Below, piece after piece: positions 1 through 8,999 of a DNA stretch of 64,000 nucleotides; within the stretch, counting starts at the first letter, position 1; the number at the start of each line of letters is the position of its first letter. The DNA lies in NCBI RefSeq assembly GCF_024198235.1, contig NZ_JAKCFB010000002.1, positions 434,001 through 498,000 on the forward strand, read 5' to 3'. Under the pieces are notes generated by a model. The model saw nothing but the letters and a program-made list of their open reading frames with translations, did no database searches and had not been told where the DNA came from. Origin of the DNA: Myxococcus dinghuensis. GTDB lineage: Bacteria; Myxococcota; Myxococcia; Myxococcales; Myxococcaceae. A program made the translations under genes and the position numbers.

Positions 1-1812
1 TACCCCTTCCCCGGCTCCAGCGCGGACCTCCCCGCTGGGACCTATTGGTGGATTGCCAGCGACCACGCTGGCACCCCTCCCCGCGACCTGGAGGCGGTGC
101 GCTTCCATCCCACGGAGAAGCGCTTCACGCGCATCTGGCCGGACTTCGCGGACTACGCCACCGACCCCAAGAACATCGACTGGATTCTCTACGGCGTCCC
201 CGTGCAGGCCATCGCCGATGGCGTCGTCATCAGTTGTTGGCGCAACGCCCCCGAAGGCCTCAAGCCAGACGTCCACGGAGGCGACAGCGTGCCCCATCCC
301 GGGCGCACGTCGAACCCGCTGCGAATCCCCCGCTCCGGCAACCACCTGGTGGTCCGGACCGATGACGGCAAGGACATCCTCTACGCGCACATGCAGCCGG
401 ACTCCGTCCCGACGGAGCTGTGCCCCCACGACGCGCAGTTCGTGAACGACGCCGAGGACCGCATCGGCGACTACCCCCGGGAGACCCTCGTCCCCATCTC
501 CCTCCGGGCCCGCGTGGAGCGGGGGCAGGACATCGGACGCGTGGGGAGCTCCGGCGCGTCGGCCCATCCCCACCTGCACATCCACATCGCGCCCGTCATC
601 GGCACCTACAGCGTCGACTCCGCCATCCCCCTGCCCTACCACGAAGCCTGGCAGAAGCCGGGTTCGGTGAGCCACGACTCCGCGGACGACTTCGTTCCCC
701 TCCAGGACGAGCCGCTCATGCTGTTCCCGGCCGCCATCCACCCCGACCCGCTCCTGCGCCGGGGTGACGTGACGGGCGCCGTCGCCTCGGAGGTGGAGGT
801 GACGGCCTCGAGCGACACGGTGGTGACGGCCACCCGGAACGCCGCGGGCCAGCTCGCGGTGAACACCTGGCGACTGGCCGGGGACGGGACCTTCACCCCC
901 TTGGGTGGAGCGGTCTCCACCGCGGGGACCCAGGTGGCGCTGGCCCGACCGGGCGTGGGGCGGGACGTGGTGACGGGGTTGAGGACCAGCGCGGGCAACC
1001 TCCAGCTCACCGCGTGGCGCGTCGCCACCAATGGCGCGCTCGAGCGCAAGGCCGAGACTGGCGGCGGGGCCGCGAGCGAGGTCGCGCTGGCACCTCTCGG
1101 ATCCACCTTCGGCGTGGTGAGCGCGGTGCGCAACGCCAGCGGGCGCCTGCAGCTCACGACGTGGGACCTGACCACGGACCTGGCGAGCTTCAGCCCCATC
1201 GGCACGGTGTACGGCCCGGAGGGGACCCGCGTCGCCCTCACCTACGTCACCCTGGGACGGGGACAGAACGACACGGGAGGACAGTTCAGCGGGGCCGTCA
1301 CGGCCGTGCGCAACGCCGCGGGCAACCTGGAGCTGACCACGTGGCAGCTCGGCGCGGACCAGAAGCTGGTGCAGAAGGGGAGCTTCGTGGCGGGCACGGT
1401 GTCGGACGTGGCCCTCTCCACCGTGTCCGTCTCCAACTTCCGGGAGCTGGTGGTCGCCTCGGTGAGGACGGGGTCCGGACTGCTGCGCAACATCGCCTTC
1501 GAAATCGACTCGGCCGGACAGCTCACCCGCCGGGAGGACGCCGACGGCGGCCATGTCACGGAGGTCCGCTCCGCGCGTGTCACGGGCAAGCACCTGGTGA
1601 CGTCCGTCCGCGACACGACGGGTCGACTGCGGCTCTACACGTGGGACGTCGACGCGGCGGGGGAGATGCGCCGCACCGGCGAATCGCTGGCGGGGGGAAT
1701 CCTGTCGTCGAGCGTGGCGAGCACCTACGTCGGAGGCCGCTTCGTGGTGTCCGCGGTCCGCCTCACGACAGGCGAGGTACGGCTCATCGCCTGGGATGCC
1801 GCGTTGCAGTAG
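1..1812 (+). CDS. M23-like peptidase domain with seven-repeat propeller (5' truncated)
   Basis: The reading frame is open from base 1, so the true start lies outside the window. The N-terminal part resembles an M23/LytM fold: a strand like GVPVQAIADGVV, then YAHM, then HPHLHIHI, which matches the C-terminal HxH zinc motif. The usual early HxxxD ligand is not obvious (PKNID occupies that place), so activity is uncertain. The C-terminal two thirds holds seven repeats of about 50 residues built around (V/L)V-x-A-x-R-x-x-x-G-x-L-x-L-x-T-W, for example near bases 820, 970, 1115, 1300, 1450, 1590 and 1745. Seven such repeats suggest a seven-bladed beta-propeller. It is probably an exported protein that acts on or binds the cell envelope. 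The peptidase family call is fairly sure; the substrate is unknown. Confidence 0.75.
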   Translation, partial: YPFPGSSADLPAGTYWWIASDHAGTPPRDLEAVRFHPTEKRFTRIWPDFADYATDPKNIDWILYGVPVQAIADGVVISCWRNAPEGLKPDVHGGDSVPHPGRTSNPLRIPRSGNHLVVRTDDGKDILYAHMQPDSVPTELCPHDAQFVNDAEDRIGDYPRETLVPISLRARVERGQDIGRVGSSGASAHPHLHIHIAPVIGTYSVDSAIPLPYHEAWQKPGSVSHDSADDFVPLQDEPLMLFPAAIHPDPLLRRGDVTGAVASEVEVTASSDTVVTATRNAAGQLAVNTWRLAGDGTFTPLGGAVSTAGTQVALARPGVGRDVVTGLRTSAGNLQLTAWRVATNGALERKAETGGGAASEVALAPLGSTFGVVSAVRNASGRLQLTTWDLTTDLASFSPIGTVYGPEGTRVALTYVTLGRGQNDTGGQFSGAVTAVRNAAGNLELTTWQLGADQKLVQKGSFVAGTVSDVALSTVSVSNFRELVVASVRTGSGLLRNIAFEIDSAGQLTRREDADGGHVTEVRSARVTGKHLVTSVRDTTGRLRLYTWDVDAAGEMRRTGESLAGGILSSSVASTYVGGRFVVSAVRLTTGEVRLIAWDAALQ

Positions 1813-1905
1813 CCACCGGGCTCCCACACCGGGAAGCCGTGCCTCCGCACCTTTCCGGTGCCGCTCAACCTCCTGATGCCCCCTTGTCGTGGTGAGGAGC
1901 TTTCG

Positions 1906-2490
1906 ATGACCATCAGCACCTCTCGGAGGTCCGTTCATTTGGAACCGCGGCAGCGGCAGACCCCCGACGCGGGTCCAGCGCTCGATGGCGAGCTCGAATC
2001 ACTCCGGGAGGCGTTGAGCCGCGCCGTGGCTCGGGTGTGCCCGCCCCACCTGGTGGATCGCCGGGACGACCTGGTGCAGACGGCGATGATGCGGCTCATG
2101 GAGCTCCAGCGGCGCGAGCCGGACCGCGAGCGGTGGACGGCCTCCTACCTGTATCGCGTCGCCTATACGGCGCTGGTGGATGAAATCCGGAACGTGGAGC
2201 GGCGCAAGGAAGTGGGGTTGGAGGTGGTGGAGGCGCTGCCCGAGCCACCCGTGGCCATGGGCAACCCGGAGCAGTCCGCGCGGGCCTCCCAGATTGCCCG
2301 GGCGGTGCGGGACTGCCTGCGCAAGCTCGTCGAGGACCGCCGCCTGGCGGTGACGTTGTACCTGCAGGGCCACACCGTCCCGGAGGCCGCGGAGTTGCTG
2401 GGCTGGGACGGCAAGCGCACCGAGAACCTCGTCTATCGCGGGCTGGGCGCGCTGCGCCTGTGCCTCTCGACCAAGGGATTCGAGCCGTGA
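1906..2490 (+). CDS. RNA polymerase sigma-70 family (ECF-like) sigma factor
   Basis: A 194-residue protein with the two-domain ECF layout. Region 2 lies around residues 40-105 (DDLVQTAMMRLMEL, then SYLYRVAYTALVDEIRN). Region 4 lies around residues 135-190, with a helix-turn-helix near TVPEAAELLGWDGKRTENLV. It would direct core RNA polymerase to envelope- or stress-related promoters. An upstream in-frame ATG at 1858 exists, but the ATG at 1906 is preceded by GGTGAGGAG at good spacing and is preferred. The stop codon overlaps the GTG start of the anti-sigma-like gene, indicating translational coupling. Co-transcription with a TPR-CHAT protein suggests that the sigma factor and effector belong to one circuit. 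Confidence 0.85.
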   Translation: MTISTSRRSVHLEPRQRQTPDAGPALDGELESLREALSRAVARVCPPHLVDRRDDLVQTAMMRLMELQRREPDRERWTASYLYRVAYTALVDEIRNVERRKEVGLEVVEALPEPPVAMGNPEQSARASQIARAVRDCLRKLVEDRRLAVTLYLQGHTVPEAAELLGWDGKRTENLVYRGLGALRLCLSTKGFEP

Positions 2491-3215
2491 GCGGACCATC
2501 ACGCGACGACAAGAACCTGCCGGACGACGCCACCGTCGAGCGCCTGCGCGCCGCGGTCCGGGGCGAGGAGCCGCTCGAGGGTGGAGCGCCGGTGGACGCC
2601 GACCTCGTGTGGCGCGCGGTGAGCGGGGAGCTGCCACCGGAGGAGCGGCGCGCGGTGGTGGCCCGCGTGGCGGCGGACCCCGCCTGGGCGACGGCATGGC
2701 GGCTGGCCCACGAGTTGTCGCGAGCCGCGCAGGAGGTCCCCAAGACGGAGACCCCCGCGCCCGGGGCGCGCTCGCGCCGGAGCGAGCGGCCGGCGCGCGA
2801 GGCCCGGCGCTTCCGCTTCGCCTGGAGCCACCCGGCGTGGGGCTCCGTGGCCGTCGCCGCGCTGGTACTCGTCGTCCTGGGAATCACCCTGCGGCCGGAG
2901 GTGGAGCCCCGGCTGCGCGGCATGGATGGCAGGGAGGTCACCTCCCTGCTCCCCGACGACATGGCCCTTCCGCGGGAGGCGTTCATCCTGCGTTGGAGTG
3001 GCGGGCCCGACGGCACCCTCTGGTCGCTCCAGCTTTCCTCGGAGGACCTGGGCGTGACGCACCGGGTGGAGACGCAGCAGCGGGCCGAGTACCAGGTCCC
3101 CGCGTCGGTGCTCGCGCCCTTGCCGGCGGGAGCGAAGGTGTTGTGGCAGGTCGAAGCGAGGTTGCCGGATGGGCGGGTGCGTCGCAGCGCGACGTTCGTC
3201 AACCGGCTGGAGTGA
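2487..3215 (+). CDS. Anti-sigma-factor-like single-pass membrane protein
   Basis: A 242-residue protein starting at a GTG that overlaps the sigma stop codon (GTGA). The N-terminal 100 or so residues are charged and cytoplasmic in character and include an ELPPEERRAVVARVAADP segment typical of anti-sigma tails. One membrane helix follows (SVAVAALVLVVLGITL), then a C-terminal domain of about 90 residues with beta character that ends in ...RVRRSATFVNRLE. No HxxxCxxC zinc motif is present, so it is not a ZAS-type anti-sigma. Position directly behind an ECF-like sigma gene and topology support the role; sequence alone is weak. The outer domain may sense an envelope signal or bind the secreted protein encoded next. 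Confidence 0.65.
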   Translation: MSGPSRDDKNLPDDATVERLRAAVRGEEPLEGGAPVDADLVWRAVSGELPPEERRAVVARVAADPAWATAWRLAHELSRAAQEVPKTETPAPGARSRRSERPAREARRFRFAWSHPAWGSVAVAALVLVVLGITLRPEVEPRLRGMDGREVTSLLPDDMALPREAFILRWSGGPDGTLWSLQLSSEDLGVTHRVETQQRAEYQVPASVLAPLPAGAKVLWQVEARLPDGRVRRSATFVNRLE

Positions 3216-3249
3216 CGTCGATTCCGTGGAAGGTCCAAGGGGGAGTCCG

Positions 3250-3774
3250 ATGCAGACGCGACATGCAGTGTGGTGGTCCTGGGGGAAGATGTTGGGAGGA
3301 GCCCTGGCGCTCCTCGTGGTGGTGGGCGTGGCGCGCGAGGGCGCGCACGCGGCGGCCACGGTTCCACAGATGACGTCGACCACCCCCGCGCTCTCCGGTC
3401 AGGTCGGAGACCAGGTGGTCGCCTCGGTGGTGGAGACGGGCGTGCGCACCGGGGCGAGCGTGATGGTGCTCCTCCAGCTCCGCGACGCCGCGGGCACCGT
3501 GGTGGCCCAGACGTCGGGGCTGGTGAGCGAGGGGGCTCCGTTGCGGGTGTCGTACCAGGCGACGTCCGCGGGTGGCCTGCGCGCGTTCGCCAGCGCGCCC
3601 AAGGACGGCCCGCAGTTCTCCGCGGCGGTGCTGACCATCGAACGTTGGTCCACGTCGCCCACGCCACCGACCCCGCCCCAGCACTGCGTCTATCCGATGC
3701 CCGAGCCGACTCCACGTCCCAACGGGCCGGTGACCGTGGGTTACTGCCTTCCCCCACTGCCCGAGGACGGGTAA
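3250..3774 (+). CDS. Small secreted or envelope protein of the sigma/CHAT operon
   Basis: A 174-residue protein whose N-terminus has a hydrophobic stretch (GGALALLVVVGVA) ending in a likely signal-peptidase site near AHAAA. The mature part is beta-rich and small-residue-rich, with no domain I recognise. It ends in a proline-rich tail with two cysteines (QHCVYP and VGYC) that could form a disulphide. The ATG at 3250 follows AGGTCCAAGGGGG. The gene lies 34 bp after the anti-sigma-like gene and 8 bp before the CHAT gene, so all four are probably co-transcribed. Function is unknown; it may be a ligand or partner of the periplasmic domain encoded upstream. Confidence 0.6.
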   Translation: MQTRHAVWWSWGKMLGGALALLVVVGVAREGAHAAATVPQMTSTTPALSGQVGDQVVASVVETGVRTGASVMVLLQLRDAAGTVVAQTSGLVSEGAPLRVSYQATSAGGLRAFASAPKDGPQFSAAVLTIERWSTSPTPPTPPQHCVYPMPEPTPRPNGPVTVGYCLPPLPEDG

Positions 3775-3782
3775 CGCTCACG

Positions 3783-6665
3783 GTGGGACGGGATGGGTCG
3801 AGACTCCGTCGTTGGCTCGCGCTCGCCGGGTGGGGAGCCGCGTTGCTCGTCGCGTCCGCCCGGGCCGCCGAACCTCCGGCCTCCAACCTGGGCGCGCTGG
3901 AGCAATGTCATCGGCGGTTCCTCGAACACCCGGCGGAGCGCGAAGCCGCCATGTGCTTCTACCGCCACGCGCAGGGGTCCGTGGCGGGCCGCGACGAGGT
4001 CCTGCACAGGCTGGCGACACTGCGGGAACGACACCCGGACCAGCCCTGGCTGACGATGGTCCAGGGGCACGTCGTGCAGCTCTCCGACGCGGAGGCGGCG
4101 GAGGCGCCCTATACGCAGGCGATGGAGTCCTTCCACCGGCTCGGTGACGCCGAGGGTGAGGTGCTGGCGAGCATCAACCTGCGCACGGTCATGCGGAGCC
4201 AGCGGCGCATGGACGAGGCACGCGCCTTGACCCGGCGCGTGGTCCAGGTAGCCCGGAGCTCCGGACGGACGGACCTGCTCGCACGCGCGTTCATCATCGA
4301 GGGGACCGAGCTCTTCGAGACGGAGAAGGACCTGGGCCGCGCGTTCCGGCTCCTCAAGCGAGCGGAGGCCTTGACGTTCCCCTCGGGCAGCGACGGGCAG
4401 AAGAAGCAATGCCTCGCGGCGCTGGCGTGGGCCAGCTCCCGCCTCGGGCGCCTGGAGGACGCGACGGACGCCAACCAGCGACTCGCGGCGCTCGCGCGCG
4501 ACACGGGGGACGTCCACCTGGAAGCGCGCGTCTCCTTCACGATGGCCAACCTCGCGGTGCAACGCATGGGGCGAGGCTCCGCCCCGAACGACCGGGCCCG
4601 CGCGCTCGCGCTCGCCCGTCGCGCCCTGGCCGACGCGGAGCGCACCCGCGACAAGGACCTGGAGACGAAGTCCCTGCGGCTGGTCGTGGACCTGCTGGGA
4701 GACGCCCCGGAGGCGCGCGCCGAGGCCGATGACCTCATGGCCCGATGCATGGCGCTCGCCGAAGCGTTGAACTCCGCCGAGCATCGCATCGCCTGTCTGT
4801 GGACCCGCGCGGAGCGCCGCGCCGCCCTCGACGCGGCGGGGGCCCGCCAGGACTCCGACGCCGCGCTCTGGTTGGCCTACGAGCACGGCGACCCGCTGTA
4901 CCTGGCGCTGGCGCTCCGGGGGCGCGGCACGGTGGCGTACCTGACCGGGCCACGCCAGGAGGCGCTCCACCACGCCACCCGAGCGCTGGACGGCGTGGAG
5001 GCGCTGCGGGGAATGCAGGGCGACGCCGCCACCCAGGCCGAGCTGTTCGCGGACTGGGCCAGCGACTATCACCGTCTGGCGGGATGGACCCTCGAGGCCA
5101 GCGAAACGGGGGGGCCCGACACGCCGCTGCCTGTCCGGGAAGCCGTGGTGCGCGCCTTCGCGGTGAGCGAGCGACTGCGGGCGAGGACGCTGTTCGATGT
5201 CCTCCTCGCCTCGAGCGCCGTCGCGCCAATCCCTCCCGAGCCACCAGGACGGAAGGCCGCCCGAGCGGTCCTCTGGAAGCGACTGGCGGCCGTGCAGCGG
5301 CGCTTGTTGACGGCGTCGCTTCCCCAGGCGGACCGCGAGGCCGCGCTGACGGAGCTCCAGGCGTTGGAGCGCGACGAGAGCGACCTGCGTCCGCCGCCTC
5401 ACCGGGGCCCCGCCGCGTTCGCCTCGCTGGAAGAGGTCGAGCGGGGACTCTCCGAAGACGAGGCGCTGCTGGCCTTCCTCGTGGGCAACGACCACGATGC
5501 CTATGGCACGCCCTCTGGAGGAGCCTGGGTGCTGGCGGTGACTCGCGCCGGGACGCGGGCGTACCGCATCCCCGACCGCGCGCGGCTGACCACCGCCATC
5601 CCCTTGTTCTCCGGGCTCGTGGAGCGGAGGGACGGCTCCGAGGCGGGCACCGCCGCCGCGCTCCATGCCTGGCTTCTGGGCCCCGCGCTGGCCGGGCTGC
5701 CCTCCACGGTGCGCCGGCTGCTGCTGGTGCCCGACGGGCCGCTCCATGACCTGCCCTTCGCCGCCCTGAGGGCCAGCCCCGAGGGCCCGCCCCTCATCGC
5801 CCGCTTCGAGCTGGGGCTCGTGCCGTCCGCCAGCCTCTGGCGGCACTGGCGCGAGGAGCCCGGGCACGAGCCACGCGGCGAGGCCTTCATCCTGGCCGAC
5901 CCCACGCCGCCCCAGCAGGAGAGGTGGGCCATCGCCGCCGAGCGCGCGGGCGTGTTCGACGAAGCGGCCCGACTCGGCGCACTCCCCGAGGCACGACGCG
6001 AAGGACACATCGTCACCCGAAGCCTCGACGACACCCAGGTCACCCCGCGGCTGCTCATGGGCCCCGAGGCCTCCGAACACGCCCTCAAGCGAGCGGACCT
6101 CTCGCGCGTCCGGGTGCTGCATCTGGCGGCCCACGCCGTCGTCGACGAGGAGACACCGGAGCGCTCGGCCCTCGTCCTCGCGCCCGGCGCGGACGACGAG
6201 GACGGCATCCTCCAGCCGCGGGAGATCGCGGCGCTGCGCCTGTCGGGGACGCTCGTCGTGCTGTCGAGCTGCCGCGGCGCCTCCGGCGTCGTGCTCCCGG
6301 GAGAGGGCGTGCTGAGCCTGGCGCGGGCCTTCTTCGAAGCGGGCTCCCACGCGGTGGTGGCGAGTCTGTCGCCCTTGCGCGACGACGAGGCGGCGGAGCT
6401 GGTGGAGCGCTTCTATGCGCACCTCGCCACGGGCCAGGGCGCATCCGCCGCGTTGAGAGCCGCGCAGCTCGCGGCCATCGAAGCGGGACAGCCCACCGCC
6501 GCGTGGTCCGGGCTGGTCGTGCTGGGAGACGGCGCGCTCGTCTCCGTCGCGCCCTCCCCCGCCGCCCCGCCGTCCGGCCCACGCCTGCCGTGGCTCGTCG
6601 TCGCCGTCGTGACGAGCCTCCTCGTCTCCTTCACCGTCCTGGCCCGGCGGCGCTCGCGACGCTGA
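3783..6665 (+). CDS. TPR-repeat CHAT-domain (caspase-like) protein
   Basis: About 960 residues. The N-terminus has a hydrophobic segment (LALAGWGAALLVASARA), probably a signal peptide or anchor. Roughly residues 50-480 are alpha-helical TPR-like repeats. The C-terminal third is a CHAT domain, a caspase/separase-related peptidase fold. The presumed dyad is visible: His784 in HLAAHA and Cys830 in LSSCRG, followed by GEGVLSLARAFFEAG, a hallmark of CHAT. A C-terminal membrane helix (LPWLVVAVVTSLLVSFTVL) and basic tail end the protein. The reading frame is open much further upstream, but that part shadows the preceding gene; the GTG at 3783 is the first sensible start. Linkage to a sigma factor suggests regulated proteolysis in signalling or cell death; the substrate is unknown. 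Confidence 0.85.
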   Translation: MGRDGSRLRRWLALAGWGAALLVASARAAEPPASNLGALEQCHRRFLEHPAEREAAMCFYRHAQGSVAGRDEVLHRLATLRERHPDQPWLTMVQGHVVQLSDAEAAEAPYTQAMESFHRLGDAEGEVLASINLRTVMRSQRRMDEARALTRRVVQVARSSGRTDLLARAFIIEGTELFETEKDLGRAFRLLKRAEALTFPSGSDGQKKQCLAALAWASSRLGRLEDATDANQRLAALARDTGDVHLEARVSFTMANLAVQRMGRGSAPNDRARALALARRALADAERTRDKDLETKSLRLVVDLLGDAPEARAEADDLMARCMALAEALNSAEHRIACLWTRAERRAALDAAGARQDSDAALWLAYEHGDPLYLALALRGRGTVAYLTGPRQEALHHATRALDGVEALRGMQGDAATQAELFADWASDYHRLAGWTLEASETGGPDTPLPVREAVVRAFAVSERLRARTLFDVLLASSAVAPIPPEPPGRKAARAVLWKRLAAVQRRLLTASLPQADREAALTELQALERDESDLRPPPHRGPAAFASLEEVERGLSEDEALLAFLVGNDHDAYGTPSGGAWVLAVTRAGTRAYRIPDRARLTTAIPLFSGLVERRDGSEAGTAAALHAWLLGPALAGLPSTVRRLLLVPDGPLHDLPFAALRASPEGPPLIARFELGLVPSASLWRHWREEPGHEPRGEAFILADPTPPQQERWAIAAERAGVFDEAARLGALPEARREGHIVTRSLDDTQVTPRLLMGPEASEHALKRADLSRVRVLHLAAHAVVDEETPERSALVLAPGADDEDGILQPREIAALRLSGTLVVLSSCRGASGVVLPGEGVLSLARAFFEAGSHAVVASLSPLRDDEAAELVERFYAHLATGQGASAALRAAQLAAIEAGQPTAAWSGLVVLGDGALVSVAPSPAAPPSGPRLPWLVVAVVTSLLVSFTVLARRRSRR

Positions 6666-6694
6666 GGCCCGGGAGTCCGGTGCCCGCCGGGTCT

Positions 6695-7429
<735 letters not shown>

Positions 7430-7437
7430 GTCGACCC

Positions 7438-8910
7438 TCATGCCTGACGGTGGAGGCGCTTCTCCAGCGCCGAGGCCAGCCGCGTCAGCGGCAGCGTGGC
7501 CAACAAGTAGAACAGTGCCACCATGGGCCAGACGGCGAGCGGCGCGGCCAGTTGGCTCGCCAGCTCCTGTCCGGCACGCGTCAGCTCGGCCATGCCAATG
7601 ATGGAAACCAGTGACGAGTCCTTCAGCAGGGCGATGCCCTCGTTCGTCAGGGGCGGCAGCACGTTGCGCACGGCCTGGGGGAGGATGACGTAGCGCAGGG
7701 TCTGCGCGTGGCTCAGCCCCAGCGCCCGCGCCGCCTCCTCCTGCCCCGGGTCCACCGAGCCGATGCCCGCGCGGAAGATCTCCGCCACGTACGCCGCGCT
7801 GTTCAGCGTCAGCGCGAGCACCGCCGCCAGCATGGGCGCCAGGTCCACGCCCAGCAACTGCGGCAGCGCGTAGTAGATGAAGATGATCTGCACCAGCAGC
7901 GGCGTACCGCGCAGGCCCTCCACGTACGCGGCGCACAGCCACGACAGCGGCTTGAAGCGCACCCGCCGCCCCAACGCCACCACCAGCCCCAGCGGCAGCC
8001 CCGCCAGCAGCGCCAGCACGGTGAGCCCGAGCGTCAGCCCCAGCCCCTCCGCCAGCCGCTTCGCCACGCGCGTCCAGGGCACGCCTCGAGCGGCCTCCAC
8101 GGGCGCCTTGCGCGCGGCCTCGCCGAAGTACTTCTCCTCCAGCGCGGCGAACCGGCCGCTGTCGCGCAGGCGCTGGAGGGCGCCATTGACGGCCGCGCGC
8201 AGCTCCACGTCGTCCGGCCGCATGGCGATGCCGTAGTGCTCCTCCGTCAGCAGGTCGCCCACGGCGCGCAGGCCCTGGAAGCCGTGGGCGAGGAAGTAGC
8301 GCAGCGTCGGCCCGTCCCCCACCACGCCGGCCAGGTTGCCGTTGCGCAGGTCCTGGAGCGCCAGGTCGATGCTCGGGTACTGGCGCACCTGGATGTCCGG
8401 GAACTTCTCCAGCACCAGCGTGGCGCTGGTGTTGAGCTGGATGCCCGCGACCTTGCCCCGCAGGCCCTCGATGCCGGTGACGGCGGTCTCGTCCGCGCGC
8501 ACCACCACCAACTGGCCCGCCGTGTAGTACGGGGCGGAGAAGCCCAGGCGCTGCTGCCGCTCGGGCGTCACCGTGACGGCCGACATCACCAGGTCGAACT
8601 TCCCCGCCATCAACGCGGGGAACACGCCGTCGAAGGACGTGTTCGTCCACTCCACCCGCGCGCCCAGCTCCTCGGCGATGAGCCGCCCCAGGTCGACGTC
8701 GAAGCCGACCAGCTCGCCATCCTGCATCGACTCGAAGGGGGGATAGGTGGCGTCCGTGCCGATCCGCAGCGTCCGGCCCTTCCAGTCGCCGCGGGAGGCG
8801 GGGGCCTCGCTCCGGCCACACCCGAGTGACGCCAGGAGCCCCCATGCAAGGACCAACACGGCCAGCCCTGGAATCCGGGCACGGCGACACGAGGAGCGGA
8901 GACGCGGCAT
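7438..8910 (-). CDS. Fused amino-acid-binding protein and ABC permease
   Basis: A 490-residue fusion. Residues 1-30 form an N-terminal membrane segment or signal ([17 protein letters not shown]). Residues of about 45-270 form a periplasmic solute-binding domain of the SBP_bac_3 type ([28 protein letters not shown]). From about 285 onwards is a HisM/GlnP-type permease with several membrane helices and the coupling loop [23 protein letters not shown], followed by [11 protein letters not shown]. Binding protein and channel are therefore tethered in one chain, an arrangement known in GlnPQ-like systems but less common in proteobacteria. The substrate is probably glutamine, glutamate or another polar amino acid; the sequence does not decide which. 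Confidence 0.88.
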   Translation of the reverse strand: MPRLRSSCRRARIPGLAVLVLAWGLLASLGCGRSEAPASRGDWKGRTLRIGTDATYPPFESMQDGELVGFDVDLGRLIAEELGARVEWTNTSFDGVFPALMAGKFDLVMSAVTVTPERQQRLGFSAPYYTAGQLVVVRADETAVTGIEGLRGKVAGIQLNTSATLVLEKFPDIQVRQYPSIDLALQDLRNGNLAGVVGDGPTLRYFLAHGFQGLRAVGDLLTEEHYGIAMRPDDVELRAAVNGALQRLRDSGRFAALEEKYFGEAARKAPVEAARGVPWTRVAKRLAEGLGLTLGLTVLALLAGLPLGLVVALGRRVRFKPLSWLCAAYVEGLRGTPLLVQIIFIYYALPQLLGVDLAPMLAAVLALTLNSAAYVAEIFRAGIGSVDPGQEEAARALGLSHAQTLRYVILPQAVRNVLPPLTNEGIALLKDSSLVSIIGMAELTRAGQELASQLAAPLAVWPMVALFYLLATLPLTRLASALEKRLHRQA

Positions 8911-8999
8911 TGAGCGGCTGTCTCACATGCCCAACATTCCCGGACGCGGCAAGCGATTTGCGCCCACCGCGCCCCGGGAGTCATCCAGTCCCCGTCCGC

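Noticed and set aside
3270-3782. Upstream extension of the CHAT gene reading frame
   Set aside because: The frame stays open to 3270 only because of high GC; it lies over the secreted-protein gene and gives an Arg/Gly-rich translation with no sense.
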